Below, one piece after another: positions 1 through 6,171 of a stretch of DNA of 6,216 nucleotides. The position numbers and the translations under genes were made by a program. Origin of the DNA: Candidatus Heimdallarchaeota archaeon (GTDB lineage: Archaea > Asgardarchaeota > Heimdallarchaeia > Heimdallarchaeales > Kariarchaeaceae); assembly GCA_021399405.1 (NCBI GenBank), contig JAAFKL010000253.1, positions 1 through 6,216 on the forward strand, in the 5' to 3' direction. The first letter of the stretch is position 1, and each line of letters opens with the position of its first letter. A model generated the notes under the pieces. The model saw only the letters and a program-made list of their open reading frames with translations. It was not told the origin of the DNA and did not search any database.

Positions 1-582
1 ATTAATACCACTAGCATATTTAGCAGTTATATTCATCATTCTAGGTTTTTCACATCCAACTGATATTCTCATTGGATTTTGAATTGGATGAGGAAAATTC
101 AGAGCTTCCTTCAACTTCCAAAATTCTCCATCAAAGTTAGTAATATCGTTATGTAGCAATGATTTAATTATTTGAATTGCTTCTTCAAATCGATCAACTC
201 TTTCCTTTCCTGAGGGCATTCCTCTCCCACCTTCCATTAGATCGTATGCTTCATATTCCGGTGCATTCCAACCTGCACCTAACAAGAGTTCATATCTTCC
301 GTTAAGCATGACATCAAGGGTAGCAATTGATTTTGCTAAAAAAGCTGGGTTTCTTAATGAGTTAAACAAAACAATTTGTCCAACCCTCAATTTTGTAGTA
401 GCGAGGCCAATTCCAGTCATCAGGGTCCAAGCTTCTAGATAATCATCGTGAGTATTATCACCAAAACCTTGAACATGATCATTAATGTAAGCACCTTGAA
501 ATTTTAGTTTTTCAGCTCGTTGTGCCAAATCAACCATATTCAAATAGGTTTTCGCTGGCCTTAAATAAATCCCAAATTCCAT
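1..582 (-). CDS. Luciferase-like (LLM) flavin/F420-dependent oxidoreductase, 3' part missing
   Basis: This open frame of 194 codons starts at ATG 582-580 and runs without a stop off the left edge. Family enzymes are about 300-350 residues, so roughly 60% is present. It belongs to the TIM-barrel luciferase-like monooxygenase superfamily, whose members use FMN or coenzyme F420 to oxidise or reduce small organic substrates in the cytoplasm. Visible marks are the first barrel strand MEFGIYLRP, NDH at residues 34-36, SLRNPAFLAK at 75-84 followed by ATLDVMLNGR, the family hallmark LLGAGWNAPEY at 100-110, and the helix RVDRFEEAIQIIKSLL at about 128-143. In archaea such proteins are usually F420-dependent, but cofactor and substrate cannot be read from this fragment. 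It is transcribed divergently from the acyl-CoA dehydrogenase. No Shine-Dalgarno site precedes the start, and a TATA-like box lies about 25 bases upstream, which suggests a leaderless mRNA. Confidence 0.92.
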   Translation of the reverse strand, partial: MEFGIYLRPAKTYLNMVDLAQRAEKLKFQGAYINDHVQGFGDNTHDDYLEAWTLMTGIGLATTKLRVGQIVLFNSLRNPAFLAKSIATLDVMLNGRYELLLGAGWNAPEYEAYDLMEGGRGMPSGKERVDRFEEAIQIIKSLLHNDITNFDGEFWKLKEALNFPHPIQNPMRISVGCEKPRMMNITAKYASGIN

Positions 583-602
583 AAAATCAGGTTTGTTGTG
601 TG

Positions 603-610
603 TTTATTAA
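603..610 (-). promoter_or_regulatory. TATA-like box for the LLM oxidoreductase gene
   Basis: On the minus strand the octamer TTAATAAA is centred about 25 bases before the ATG at 582. That is the normal archaeal TATA-to-start distance, so transcription would begin at or next to the start codon. A second AT-rich candidate, ATAAAAT at 620-614, lies about 10 bases further upstream. The call rests on composition and spacing alone. Confidence 0.4.
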
Positions 611-672
611 TCGATTTTATTATGGGTATCAGAGTTAGACAAATTTGGTATCTGTTTCAAACATCGTAATTC

Positions 673-689
673 TAAGATTAGTTAAGATT
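673..689. repeat. Short direct repeat in the divergent promoter region
   Basis: TAAGATT occurs at 673-679 and again at 683-689, one helical turn (10 bases) apart, in the middle of the 179-base region between the divergent oxidoreductase and acyl-CoA dehydrogenase genes. Two same-face half-sites could form an operator. In AT-rich DNA a repeated 7-mer can also arise by chance, so the functional reading is weak. Confidence 0.3.
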
Positions 690-723
690 GTCTTTCGATT
701 GTTCACGATAAAATAATTAAATG

Positions 724-739
724 AGAAAAATAATATTTA
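724..739 (+). promoter_or_regulatory. BRE/TATA-like promoter of the acyl-CoA dehydrogenase gene
   Basis: A purine run (GAGAAAAA, 724-731 area) resembling a TFB recognition element leads into TAATATTTA at 731-739. The TATA-like part is centred about 27 bases before the ATG at 762. No Shine-Dalgarno sequence lies between it and the start codon, which fits a leaderless archaeal transcript. The TAATATTT core recurs before the ligase gene at 2276-2283. Confidence 0.45.
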
Positions 740-761
740 CTGCTAAATTATTCGACCTTCT

Positions 762-2210
762 ATGACAATTGAAACCGACGTATATCCTGATGTTTACAAA
801 ACGCCTTCTACGGATATATTTCAGGATTATGCCAAATACCAAGGAACCGATAATGATAAATTAGACATGATTTATGCTACCTTGGAAACATTAATTGAGG
901 TAATGGATAGGAATAAAGTTTATCAAAAATCTGCAGAATGGGATGAGGAAGGTGTAAAGCTTGTTAATGGGAAGGTAGTTTTTCCTAATGGTTATGAAAA
1001 AGTCATAGATGAAATTATTAAGGAAAATCAACTGGGAACTTTGGTTCTACCAGAATCGCTAGGTGGATTAGAACTCACCGGTGTTCAATTCGCTCCAATA
1101 ATTGAATTAATCGCTCGATACGATGCAGCAATGGGAATGACTGCAATGAGCGGACTTGGTATTATGAATATTCTCAAACAGTTTTACAAACCAGAATTCG
1201 AAGAAATATTAGTAGGGTTTTCGACTGGAGAGAATACTGGATATGCAGCCTTTACAGAACCTCAAGCTGGATCCAATTTACGAAATATTAAATCAACATC
1301 AGTATTAGATGGAGATGAATATGTATTAAATGGAACTAAAATTTTCATTACTAACGGAGGGTACGCGAATTATGGAATTTTTCTCGCAAATAATATCGTT
1401 AATGGTAAAAAAGAGGGAACTAATGTCTTTTTAGTTGGAGATTATGAAGGTATAACTGCAGTAAGATTGGAACACAAATCTGGAATTAGAACTTCTCCAA
1501 CTGCTGAACTCTTATTTGAGGACGTTCGAGTCCCTAAAGAACATCTTATTGGTGAGGTGGGTACGGGATATGAAAAAGTAATAGAAAGATTACTTGGCAT
1601 GCGAGTATCAGTCTCGTTTCAGGCGCTCGGTAATTGCAAACGAGCTTACGAATTAGCGGAAGTTTATTCAAACACGCGAGAACAATTTGGAAAGACTATC
1701 GGGACTTTTCCTGCTATTCGAAGAAAGTTAAAACAAATGAGGCTTCAAATCCCAAGAATGGAGGAATGGGCATATGCAGGCGCTTATGCCTTAGATTGGG
1801 CTACTGAAAAAACTGATTCTATGGGAGTTCAGATAGTAAACTCCAACCGTGATAAGTTAGTTAATTCAATTCAGGAGATTTTGAGACATGAAGATCTTAT
1901 TCATTATTATGTAAGTGGTGGTAAGTTGTACAATGGTGAGATTTCAAATTATTTTATGTACGATGCTCAACAAATTTTTGGAGGAAATGGCTTCATATCA
2001 GAAACAGAAATTAACAAAATTACAAGGGATGTTAGAATTTTACCAGTTTTTGATGGAACTTCAGAAATTCATAGTTGGGTAATTGAGCGATCCCTAAAAT
2101 ATTTGGAAGGGATGCCAGAATTTGTTAAAATCTCGTCACTCTGGGATGATAAAACTATATATGAGGACTATGTAAACTCGAAATTTCCGTCATTAAATGA
2201 TAAGCTCTAA
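762..2210 (+). CDS. Acyl-CoA dehydrogenase family flavoprotein (Asp at the usual catalytic Glu position)
   Basis: This 482-residue FAD enzyme of the acyl-CoA dehydrogenase superfamily would introduce an alpha-beta double bond into an acyl-CoA and pass electrons to an electron-transfer flavoprotein or similar acceptor. The N-terminal helical domain spans about 1-155. The middle beta domain carries FTEPQAGS (164-171) and ITNGG (196-200), and the C-terminal helical domain carries TREQFGK (305-311), QIFGGNGF (404-411) and VFDGTSEIH (429-437). The last motif is normally YEGT, with Glu as the catalytic base; here residue 431 is Asp (GAT, 2052-2054). The long N-terminus (YKTPSTDIF, then NGKVVFPNGYEKV) recalls the methylmercaptopropionyl-CoA dehydrogenase (DmdC)-like branch. 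Those proteins are near 600 residues with an extra C-terminal domain that is absent here. The start is fixed by an in-frame stop at 744-746. Substrate is unknown. Confidence 0.93.
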   Translation: MTIETDVYPDVYKTPSTDIFQDYAKYQGTDNDKLDMIYATLETLIEVMDRNKVYQKSAEWDEEGVKLVNGKVVFPNGYEKVIDEIIKENQLGTLVLPESLGGLELTGVQFAPIIELIARYDAAMGMTAMSGLGIMNILKQFYKPEFEEILVGFSTGENTGYAAFTEPQAGSNLRNIKSTSVLDGDEYVLNGTKIFITNGGYANYGIFLANNIVNGKKEGTNVFLVGDYEGITAVRLEHKSGIRTSPTAELLFEDVRVPKEHLIGEVGTGYEKVIERLLGMRVSVSFQALGNCKRAYELAEVYSNTREQFGKTIGTFPAIRRKLKQMRLQIPRMEEWAYAGAYALDWATEKTDSMGVQIVNSNRDKLVNSIQEILRHEDLIHYYVSGGKLYNGEISNYFMYDAQQIFGGNGFISETEINKITRDVRILPVFDGTSEIHSWVIERSLKYLEGMPEFVKISSLWDDKTIYEDYVNSKFPSLNDKL

Positions 2211-2275
2211 ATGTTGATTGGGAATTACTCACGGACATTTTAAAATTTGTACCCGAAGTATAAATCATTCCTCAG

Positions 2276-2285
2276 TAATATTTTT
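2276..2285 (+). promoter_or_regulatory. TATA-like box before the CphA-like ligase gene
   Basis: TAATATTTTT lies in the 104-base gap between the dehydrogenase stop and the ligase ATG, centred about 35 bases before the start codon. It would give a 5' leader of only about 8-10 bases. It shares the TAATATTT core with the box upstream of 762. TATAAAT at 2260-2266 is a competing candidate. No ribosome binding site is visible before ATG 2315. Confidence 0.35.
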
Positions 2286-2314
2286 CAGTACAGAAAATTC
2301 TTCTCATTCATCAG

Positions 2315-4264
2315 ATGAATAAAATAGAGATTGGGTACAGAATATTAATCTCAAACTACGGGTACTATGGGAATATCGGTAGGCCGTATGTTATATATGG
2401 AATTAAAACTCTAGATTTACTGATACAAAAGAAAAATAGGATTGAACACCTTTTCCAAGAATTAAAAGTATCAGAAATAATCTGTAAGGGAAGTGGTTCT
2501 GGTATAATAGATCAACTAGAACATATTATTATTCAAGCTCACAATAAAATTTCCAAAGTAAAGCTTAAATGTCTCCATCCATTCATTAATTTACAAAAAC
2601 TACGGAGAATGGATCATGATGATTCAATCGTACTCCCAATTATCAACCGAGTTGTTACAAGTGAAATATTGGATCACGTAATTGACTTGATCAATGATGA
2701 GACTATTGAAATTTACCCTGAACATCTCATAACAGAAATTCAAGAACGTATATCTGATACCATGATTTCTAAAATCCTTAAAATATTGGGATCAAAAAAT
2801 GTATCATTCTATGACACTGAGGATGACTCAAGATTATTAGCCTTAGGTGAAGGGAGAAATTCTATTGTAATTAAAAAAAGATTAGATCAGAAATTCATCA
2901 AATTCTTGAAATCTCCTTACCCATTACTGGATATCGATGAAATAGATGAGAGTAAATGGGGAAAATTCGATCTTACAAGTTATCTTGATGAAGATAATCT
3001 AGAAATTTTATCTAAAATGTTAGCGAAAAATTGGTCAGAATTTAGAGATCTTATCTCTCACGGATCAATCCCAAAGTATCTCATAACAGGTACAAATGGC
3101 AAAACTTCTACAACTAGAATTCTTAGTCATATATTAAGATCTGTTAGAAAAAAAACAATTGGAATAACGACAACCTCAGGAATTTTTGTTGATGGTTTAG
3201 AACCTGAATTTGGAGATTTTACTGGGCCGTGGAGTGCAAGGAATATGTTATTGAAACCTATAGATATAGGTGTATTCGAAGTTGCACGAGGTGGCTTAAT
3301 CAGAGAAGGGGTAATTTTTGATAAGGTTGAGTGTGCGATAATAACAAATGTTGCTGCAGACCACATAGGAATGAGAGGAATTGATACAACAGAAAAAATG
3401 TTGAAAGTAAAAACTTTGGTGTACCATTCAGCTACTAGAAGTATAGTAATGAATGCTGATGACCCTCTATTATTTCAGTTATTCAAGAAAATTAACAAGT
3501 ATCAATTCAAATTAAAACCAAATATCGCAATTTGGGGGGTTTCATCAGACCGTCAAAGGTTAAGTGAATTTGATTTCGGGTTATTAATTGAAGATGACCT
3601 TATTCTACTGATGAAGAAAAGTGGAGACCAGATTAGATGGGAAGAGATCGGGAAACTAAGTGAATTATTAGTTTCAGATCATGGTATTATCAGTTTTATG
3701 AATATTAATGCAACTTTGGCCTTAGCTGCAACTATAAGTGTTGATATTGAACCTAACCTCGCTTTTCAAAGCTTAAGAGAACTTAAGTCAGATATTGATC
3801 ATATGCCTGGGAGGGGAAATCTCTTTAACAAAGCCAATAGGTGGTTCATGTTAGATTATGGGCATAATCCTCATGCTCTGGAACAGATTAAAATCACAAT
3901 TGAAAATATAAAATCAAAGTATAATGTAAACAAGGTAGTATTTCTTGCACTTACTGCTGGAGATAGAAGAGATGAAGATTTAATAGAATATGGCAAAATC
4001 CTGTCAAAATTTCCAATTGAGGAGGTTATATTCAAAGATATGTGGATTGATCGTAGAGGACGTAAAGAAGGCGAAATAGGAATATTTGTAGAAGAAATTA
4101 TGAAGAAAGAAGGGTTTACAGGAAAAATTTTCCAAAAACCGGATCCCGAGGAAGCCATAACTTTAGCAATTAGTAGATCCAATGAAGGAGATTTAGTTTA
4201 TCTATGTGCGGAAAAATCGGAAATCATGATGAAGCTCATTTCTGAATACAAATTTGAAAGTTAG
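2315..4264 (+). CDS. Mur-ligase family protein resembling the ligase half of cyanophycin synthetase, without ATP-grasp domain
   Basis: This 649-residue protein carries a complete Mur-ligase module from about residue 253. The P-loop is GTNGKTSTT (259-267). The cyanophycin-synthetase signatures GDFTGPWSAR (300-309), EVARGGLIREG (322-332), TNVAADHIG (344-352) and NADDP (380-384) follow. Next are MNINATLALAA (462-472), MPGRGN (497-502), LDYGHNPHAL (513-522), GDRRDEDL (549-556) and DRRGRKEGE (579-587). In cyanophycin synthetase (CphA) this module adds arginine to the side-chain carboxyl of aspartate using ATP. CphA is about 870 residues, with an N domain and an ATP-grasp domain in front. Here only about 250 residues precede the ligase. 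They show faint likeness to the CphA N domain (first 40 residues) and to the LGYG stretch before the ATP-grasp (LALGEGRN, 175-182). An ATP/carboxylate-dependent amide ligase is well supported; cyanophycin as product is not. The start is fixed by an in-frame stop at 2276-2278. Confidence 0.88.
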   Translation: MNKIEIGYRILISNYGYYGNIGRPYVIYGIKTLDLLIQKKNRIEHLFQELKVSEIICKGSGSGIIDQLEHIIIQAHNKISKVKLKCLHPFINLQKLRRMDHDDSIVLPIINRVVTSEILDHVIDLINDETIEIYPEHLITEIQERISDTMISKILKILGSKNVSFYDTEDDSRLLALGEGRNSIVIKKRLDQKFIKFLKSPYPLLDIDEIDESKWGKFDLTSYLDEDNLEILSKMLAKNWSEFRDLISHGSIPKYLITGTNGKTSTTRILSHILRSVRKKTIGITTTSGIFVDGLEPEFGDFTGPWSARNMLLKPIDIGVFEVARGGLIREGVIFDKVECAIITNVAADHIGMRGIDTTEKMLKVKTLVYHSATRSIVMNADDPLLFQLFKKINKYQFKLKPNIAIWGVSSDRQRLSEFDFGLLIEDDLILLMKKSGDQIRWEEIGKLSELLVSDHGIISFMNINATLALAATISVDIEPNLAFQSLRELKSDIDHMPGRGNLFNKANRWFMLDYGHNPHALEQIKITIENIKSKYNVNKVVFLALTAGDRRDEDLIEYGKILSKFPIEEVIFKDMWIDRRGRKEGEIGIFVEEIMKKEGFTGKIFQKPDPEEAITLAISRSNEGDLVYLCAEKSEIMMKLISEYKFES

Positions 4265-4330
4265 AAAGATCTTCTGAGTGAAGCATTAAAAAACAAGACC
4301 TCTTCATTTAGATAACGAAGTTATAAAATC

Positions 4331-5512
4331 ATGAATCGAAATGATTTCCCTGCTTATCCAGCTGAAGGATCGTATTTAGACAGTGCTACCATTAATTTGT
4401 TATCTAAAAAAACAATAGATGCCATGTCTACCTTTGATATGACATTAGGAAGTACGCCACGTAAAGTATTATATGAAAGATCAAGGAAAACAACCGAAAT
4501 TTATTTAGATGTAAAAGAAAAATTAGTTGCGAAATTTGGCACTAAAAGTCACAATTATGCGTTTACGCCAAGCCTCGACTATAGTTGGAATCAAATATTT
4601 CGTTCTATCATTGATTTACACGACACGAGAAAAACCAAACTCAAAGTAATTACAACCTACTTTGAGCATAATTCTTTGCTAGTTCCTCTTCAATATTTAT
4701 CCACAATTGGGAAAATCAATTTACAGATATTGTCAGATTTTCAAATCTCTGACAGTTTAACAGATCTAATAGATAGTAACACTGTGATTGCTTTAAATCA
4801 CATTTCCCCAATTTTAGGAAAATATAGAGATTTGCAAAAAGTGTCTGATTTAGTTAAATCTCATGGGGCACTACTGATTGTTGATTATAGCCGATCAGCA
4901 GGGCAAACAATTATTGACATAACTCAAAGTGATATTGCGATCATTGATCCATCAACAGATTTACTCTCCCCTCAAGGAGTTTCAATTATTTATATGAATG
5001 ATGAGGTGATATCCTCCTATCAAAATGCGCTTCCTGGATCAGGATCAATCAAATATGTATCATCCAAGAGTGTTGAACAATTAGGAACAATTGAACGATT
5101 TGAAGTAGGAAATGTGAACATGAGAGCATTAAATGGATTGAAGCAATCATTAACAGATTTGAAATCAATTGAATCACAAATTAATAACGAAAGGGAAAAA
5201 CTTCAAACATATCTTAGGAACAAAATAGATGAGTTAGAATTTGTAAAGATTGTTAAACATAATGATGATTTAGGAACTCAAGATGGCAATATAATCACAT
5301 TATCCATGAGTAAAAGTCCAATTCATGATACAGTCCTCTTACTTGAGGAGATAGGCAAGGTTGAGGTTAGATCTGGTAGATTATGTGCCCATATGGGGCT
5401 AGAATTTCTTAATTTGGATGACGTTATTCAAATTTCTACTCATATCTATAATGATAAGTCAGATGTCGATAGGTTGATTGATGCCTTACAAGAAGTTAAT
5501 AATATATTCTGA
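4331..5512 (+). CDS. Class V aminotransferase-fold, cysteine desulfurase-like protein lacking the PLP lysine
   Basis: This 393-residue protein is collinear with SufS/CsdA cysteine desulfurases, which are PLP enzymes that move sulfur from cysteine to an active-site thiol. Visible landmarks are YLDSATINL (15-23, usual YLDNAAT), EHNSLLVPL (112-120, with the PLP-stacking His at 113), NHISPILG (156-163), HGALLIVDYSRSAG (178-191, with PLP-contacting Asp185), ERFEVGNVNM (255-264), RSGRLCAH (347-354, the cysteine loop with Cys352) and ISTHIYND (368-375). The normal GHKxxGPTG segment reads STDLLSPQG (208-216), placing Asp210 (or Thr209 with a shifted gap) where lysine forms the Schiff base. No lysine lies nearby, between 170 and 241. 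The frame is intact, so this is not a decayed gene. It may be a non-catalytic relative or have new chemistry. The start is fixed by an in-frame stop at 4313-4315, and it lies 66 bases after the ligase gene, possibly in one transcript. Confidence 0.85.
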   Translation: MNRNDFPAYPAEGSYLDSATINLLSKKTIDAMSTFDMTLGSTPRKVLYERSRKTTEIYLDVKEKLVAKFGTKSHNYAFTPSLDYSWNQIFRSIIDLHDTRKTKLKVITTYFEHNSLLVPLQYLSTIGKINLQILSDFQISDSLTDLIDSNTVIALNHISPILGKYRDLQKVSDLVKSHGALLIVDYSRSAGQTIIDITQSDIAIIDPSTDLLSPQGVSIIYMNDEVISSYQNALPGSGSIKYVSSKSVEQLGTIERFEVGNVNMRALNGLKQSLTDLKSIESQINNEREKLQTYLRNKIDELEFVKIVKHNDDLGTQDGNIITLSMSKSPIHDTVLLLEEIGKVEVRSGRLCAHMGLEFLNLDDVIQISTHIYNDKSDVDRLIDALQEVNNIF

Positions 5513-5514
5513 TT

Positions 5515-6159
5515 TCAGAGGGCGACTGTAAAATACATCTCCTCTCCAGTCCCAACTCTCTCCTTAACTCCGACATACCCTTGCTCTTTCAATTCTTCAA
5601 GATGAGTTTTAAGTAGATCTTCTTCGATATTGACTTCATCAAGAATCTCAATCAAAGATGCTTTTTCCAAAGTTAAAATTGCCAAAGCAGTAGGTCTTAG
5701 ATCTGAATCCATATCAAAAATTGTTGCGGTGTCAAGGATTTTTGTAGGATCTAGGGAACTTGTCATATCGACATCAAGATGTTTCATAACAACCTCATGT
5801 ATGTCACCTCTGAAATTATCAAATAATGATTGATTACCAGTCCAAGTAGTTAGAACTTCAGCATAATTTTTGAAAAATCTCCAACCTAATGTACTCAAAA
5901 CTTTGGATGGTCTTGAATCCCCATCGGTAACAAGCACTACCTGAAAATTACCAAAAAATTGTATATGATAATTTAATCCACTTAAATTTAATTGCTCTGC
6001 TGCACCTGGTTTTTTTGTTAAATCCTCCGACATTGCTTGAAATGCAGTTAACAGAGCACTTAAAATGGCATTATTTGGAATATTCTTAGGAGATTGAAAG
6101 ATCTCAGACATCATCTCTCTGCCATCATTGGTAATCAGATAAACTGCATATAAAACCAT
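5515..6159 (-). CDS. Longin-like domain plus C-terminal winged-helix protein
   Basis: This 214-residue soluble protein has no signal peptide or membrane segment. Residues 1-128 give a predicted longin order: strand LYAVYLIT (3-10), strand REMMSEIF (14-21), helix about 30-47, strands LNYHIQFFG (62-70) and FQVVLVTDG (72-80), helix about 84-103, and helix LFDNFRGDIHEVVMKHL (112-128). After a linker, residues 154-214 look like a winged helix, with helices at about 156-163, 167-177 and 180-193 and a two-strand wing (YVGVKERVG, then EMYFTVAL). Longin domains mediate protein contacts in eukaryotic trafficking and are abundant in Asgard archaea. The fusion suggests a regulatory or scaffold role, but no partner or DNA site can be named. 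The assignment comes from inferred secondary structure, not a diagnostic motif; a roadblock-type fold is the main alternative. An in-frame TAA at 6174-6172 precedes the ATG. Confidence 0.65.
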   Translation of the reverse strand: MVLYAVYLITNDGREMMSEIFQSPKNIPNNAILSALLTAFQAMSEDLTKKPGAAEQLNLSGLNYHIQFFGNFQVVLVTDGDSRPSKVLSTLGWRFFKNYAEVLTTWTGNQSLFDNFRGDIHEVVMKHLDVDMTSSLDPTKILDTATIFDMDSDLRPTALAILTLEKASLIEILDEVNIEEDLLKTHLEELKEQGYVGVKERVGTGEEMYFTVAL

Positions 6160-6165
6160 GATATT

Positions 6166-6170
6166 TCCCC
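6166..6170 (-). promoter_or_regulatory. Weak Shine-Dalgarno-like site of the longin/winged-helix gene
   Basis: On the minus strand GGGGA lies 6 bases before the ATG at 6159, within the 12 bases that follow the upstream gene's stop. It could pair with the 16S rRNA tail using one G-U wobble. It is the only start in the window with such a purine motif, as expected for an internal operon gene when first genes are leaderless. Confidence 0.3.
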
Positions 6171-6171
6171 A

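Noticed and set aside
663..709. ATCGT (663-667) with ACGAT (705-709) as an inverted-repeat operator
   Set aside because: Five-base arms 37 bases apart are expected by chance.
2211..2314. Possible terminator after the dehydrogenase gene (ATTTTAAAAT and the T run at 2281-2285)
   Set aside because: There is no stable hairpin, and short T runs are common in this AT-rich DNA. The T run also overlaps the candidate promoter.
3127..3366. 79-codon open frame on the minus strand inside the ligase gene
   Set aside because: It lies opposite the conserved GDFTGPWSAR/EVARGGLIREG coding stretch, has no recognisable protein features, and is explained as a shadow of the ligase.
3871..4182. 103-codon open frame on the minus strand near the 3' end of the ligase gene
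   Set aside because: Its translation is a low-complexity Ser/Ile-rich product antisense to the conserved GDRRDED region, with no start signals. It is a shadow frame.
2315..4264. Naming the ligase cphA and calling a cyanophycin pathway
   Set aside because: The ATP-grasp half needed for polymer synthesis is absent, and no cyanophycinase or isoaspartyl dipeptidase is in the window.
4321..4329. TTATAAAAT directly before ATG 4331 as a TATA box
   Set aside because: It lies 2-10 bases from the start codon, so transcription would begin inside the coding region. The box near 4284-4293 is better placed but still weak.
4331..5512. Calling the class V protein a functional SufS or a pseudogene
   Set aside because: The missing PLP lysine argues against a working desulfurase. 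The intact frame with the retained cysteine loop argues against decay.
5630..5833. 67-codon plus-strand open frame inside the longin/winged-helix gene
   Set aside because: It is antisense to a better supported gene and its Ser/Ile-rich product has no domain features.
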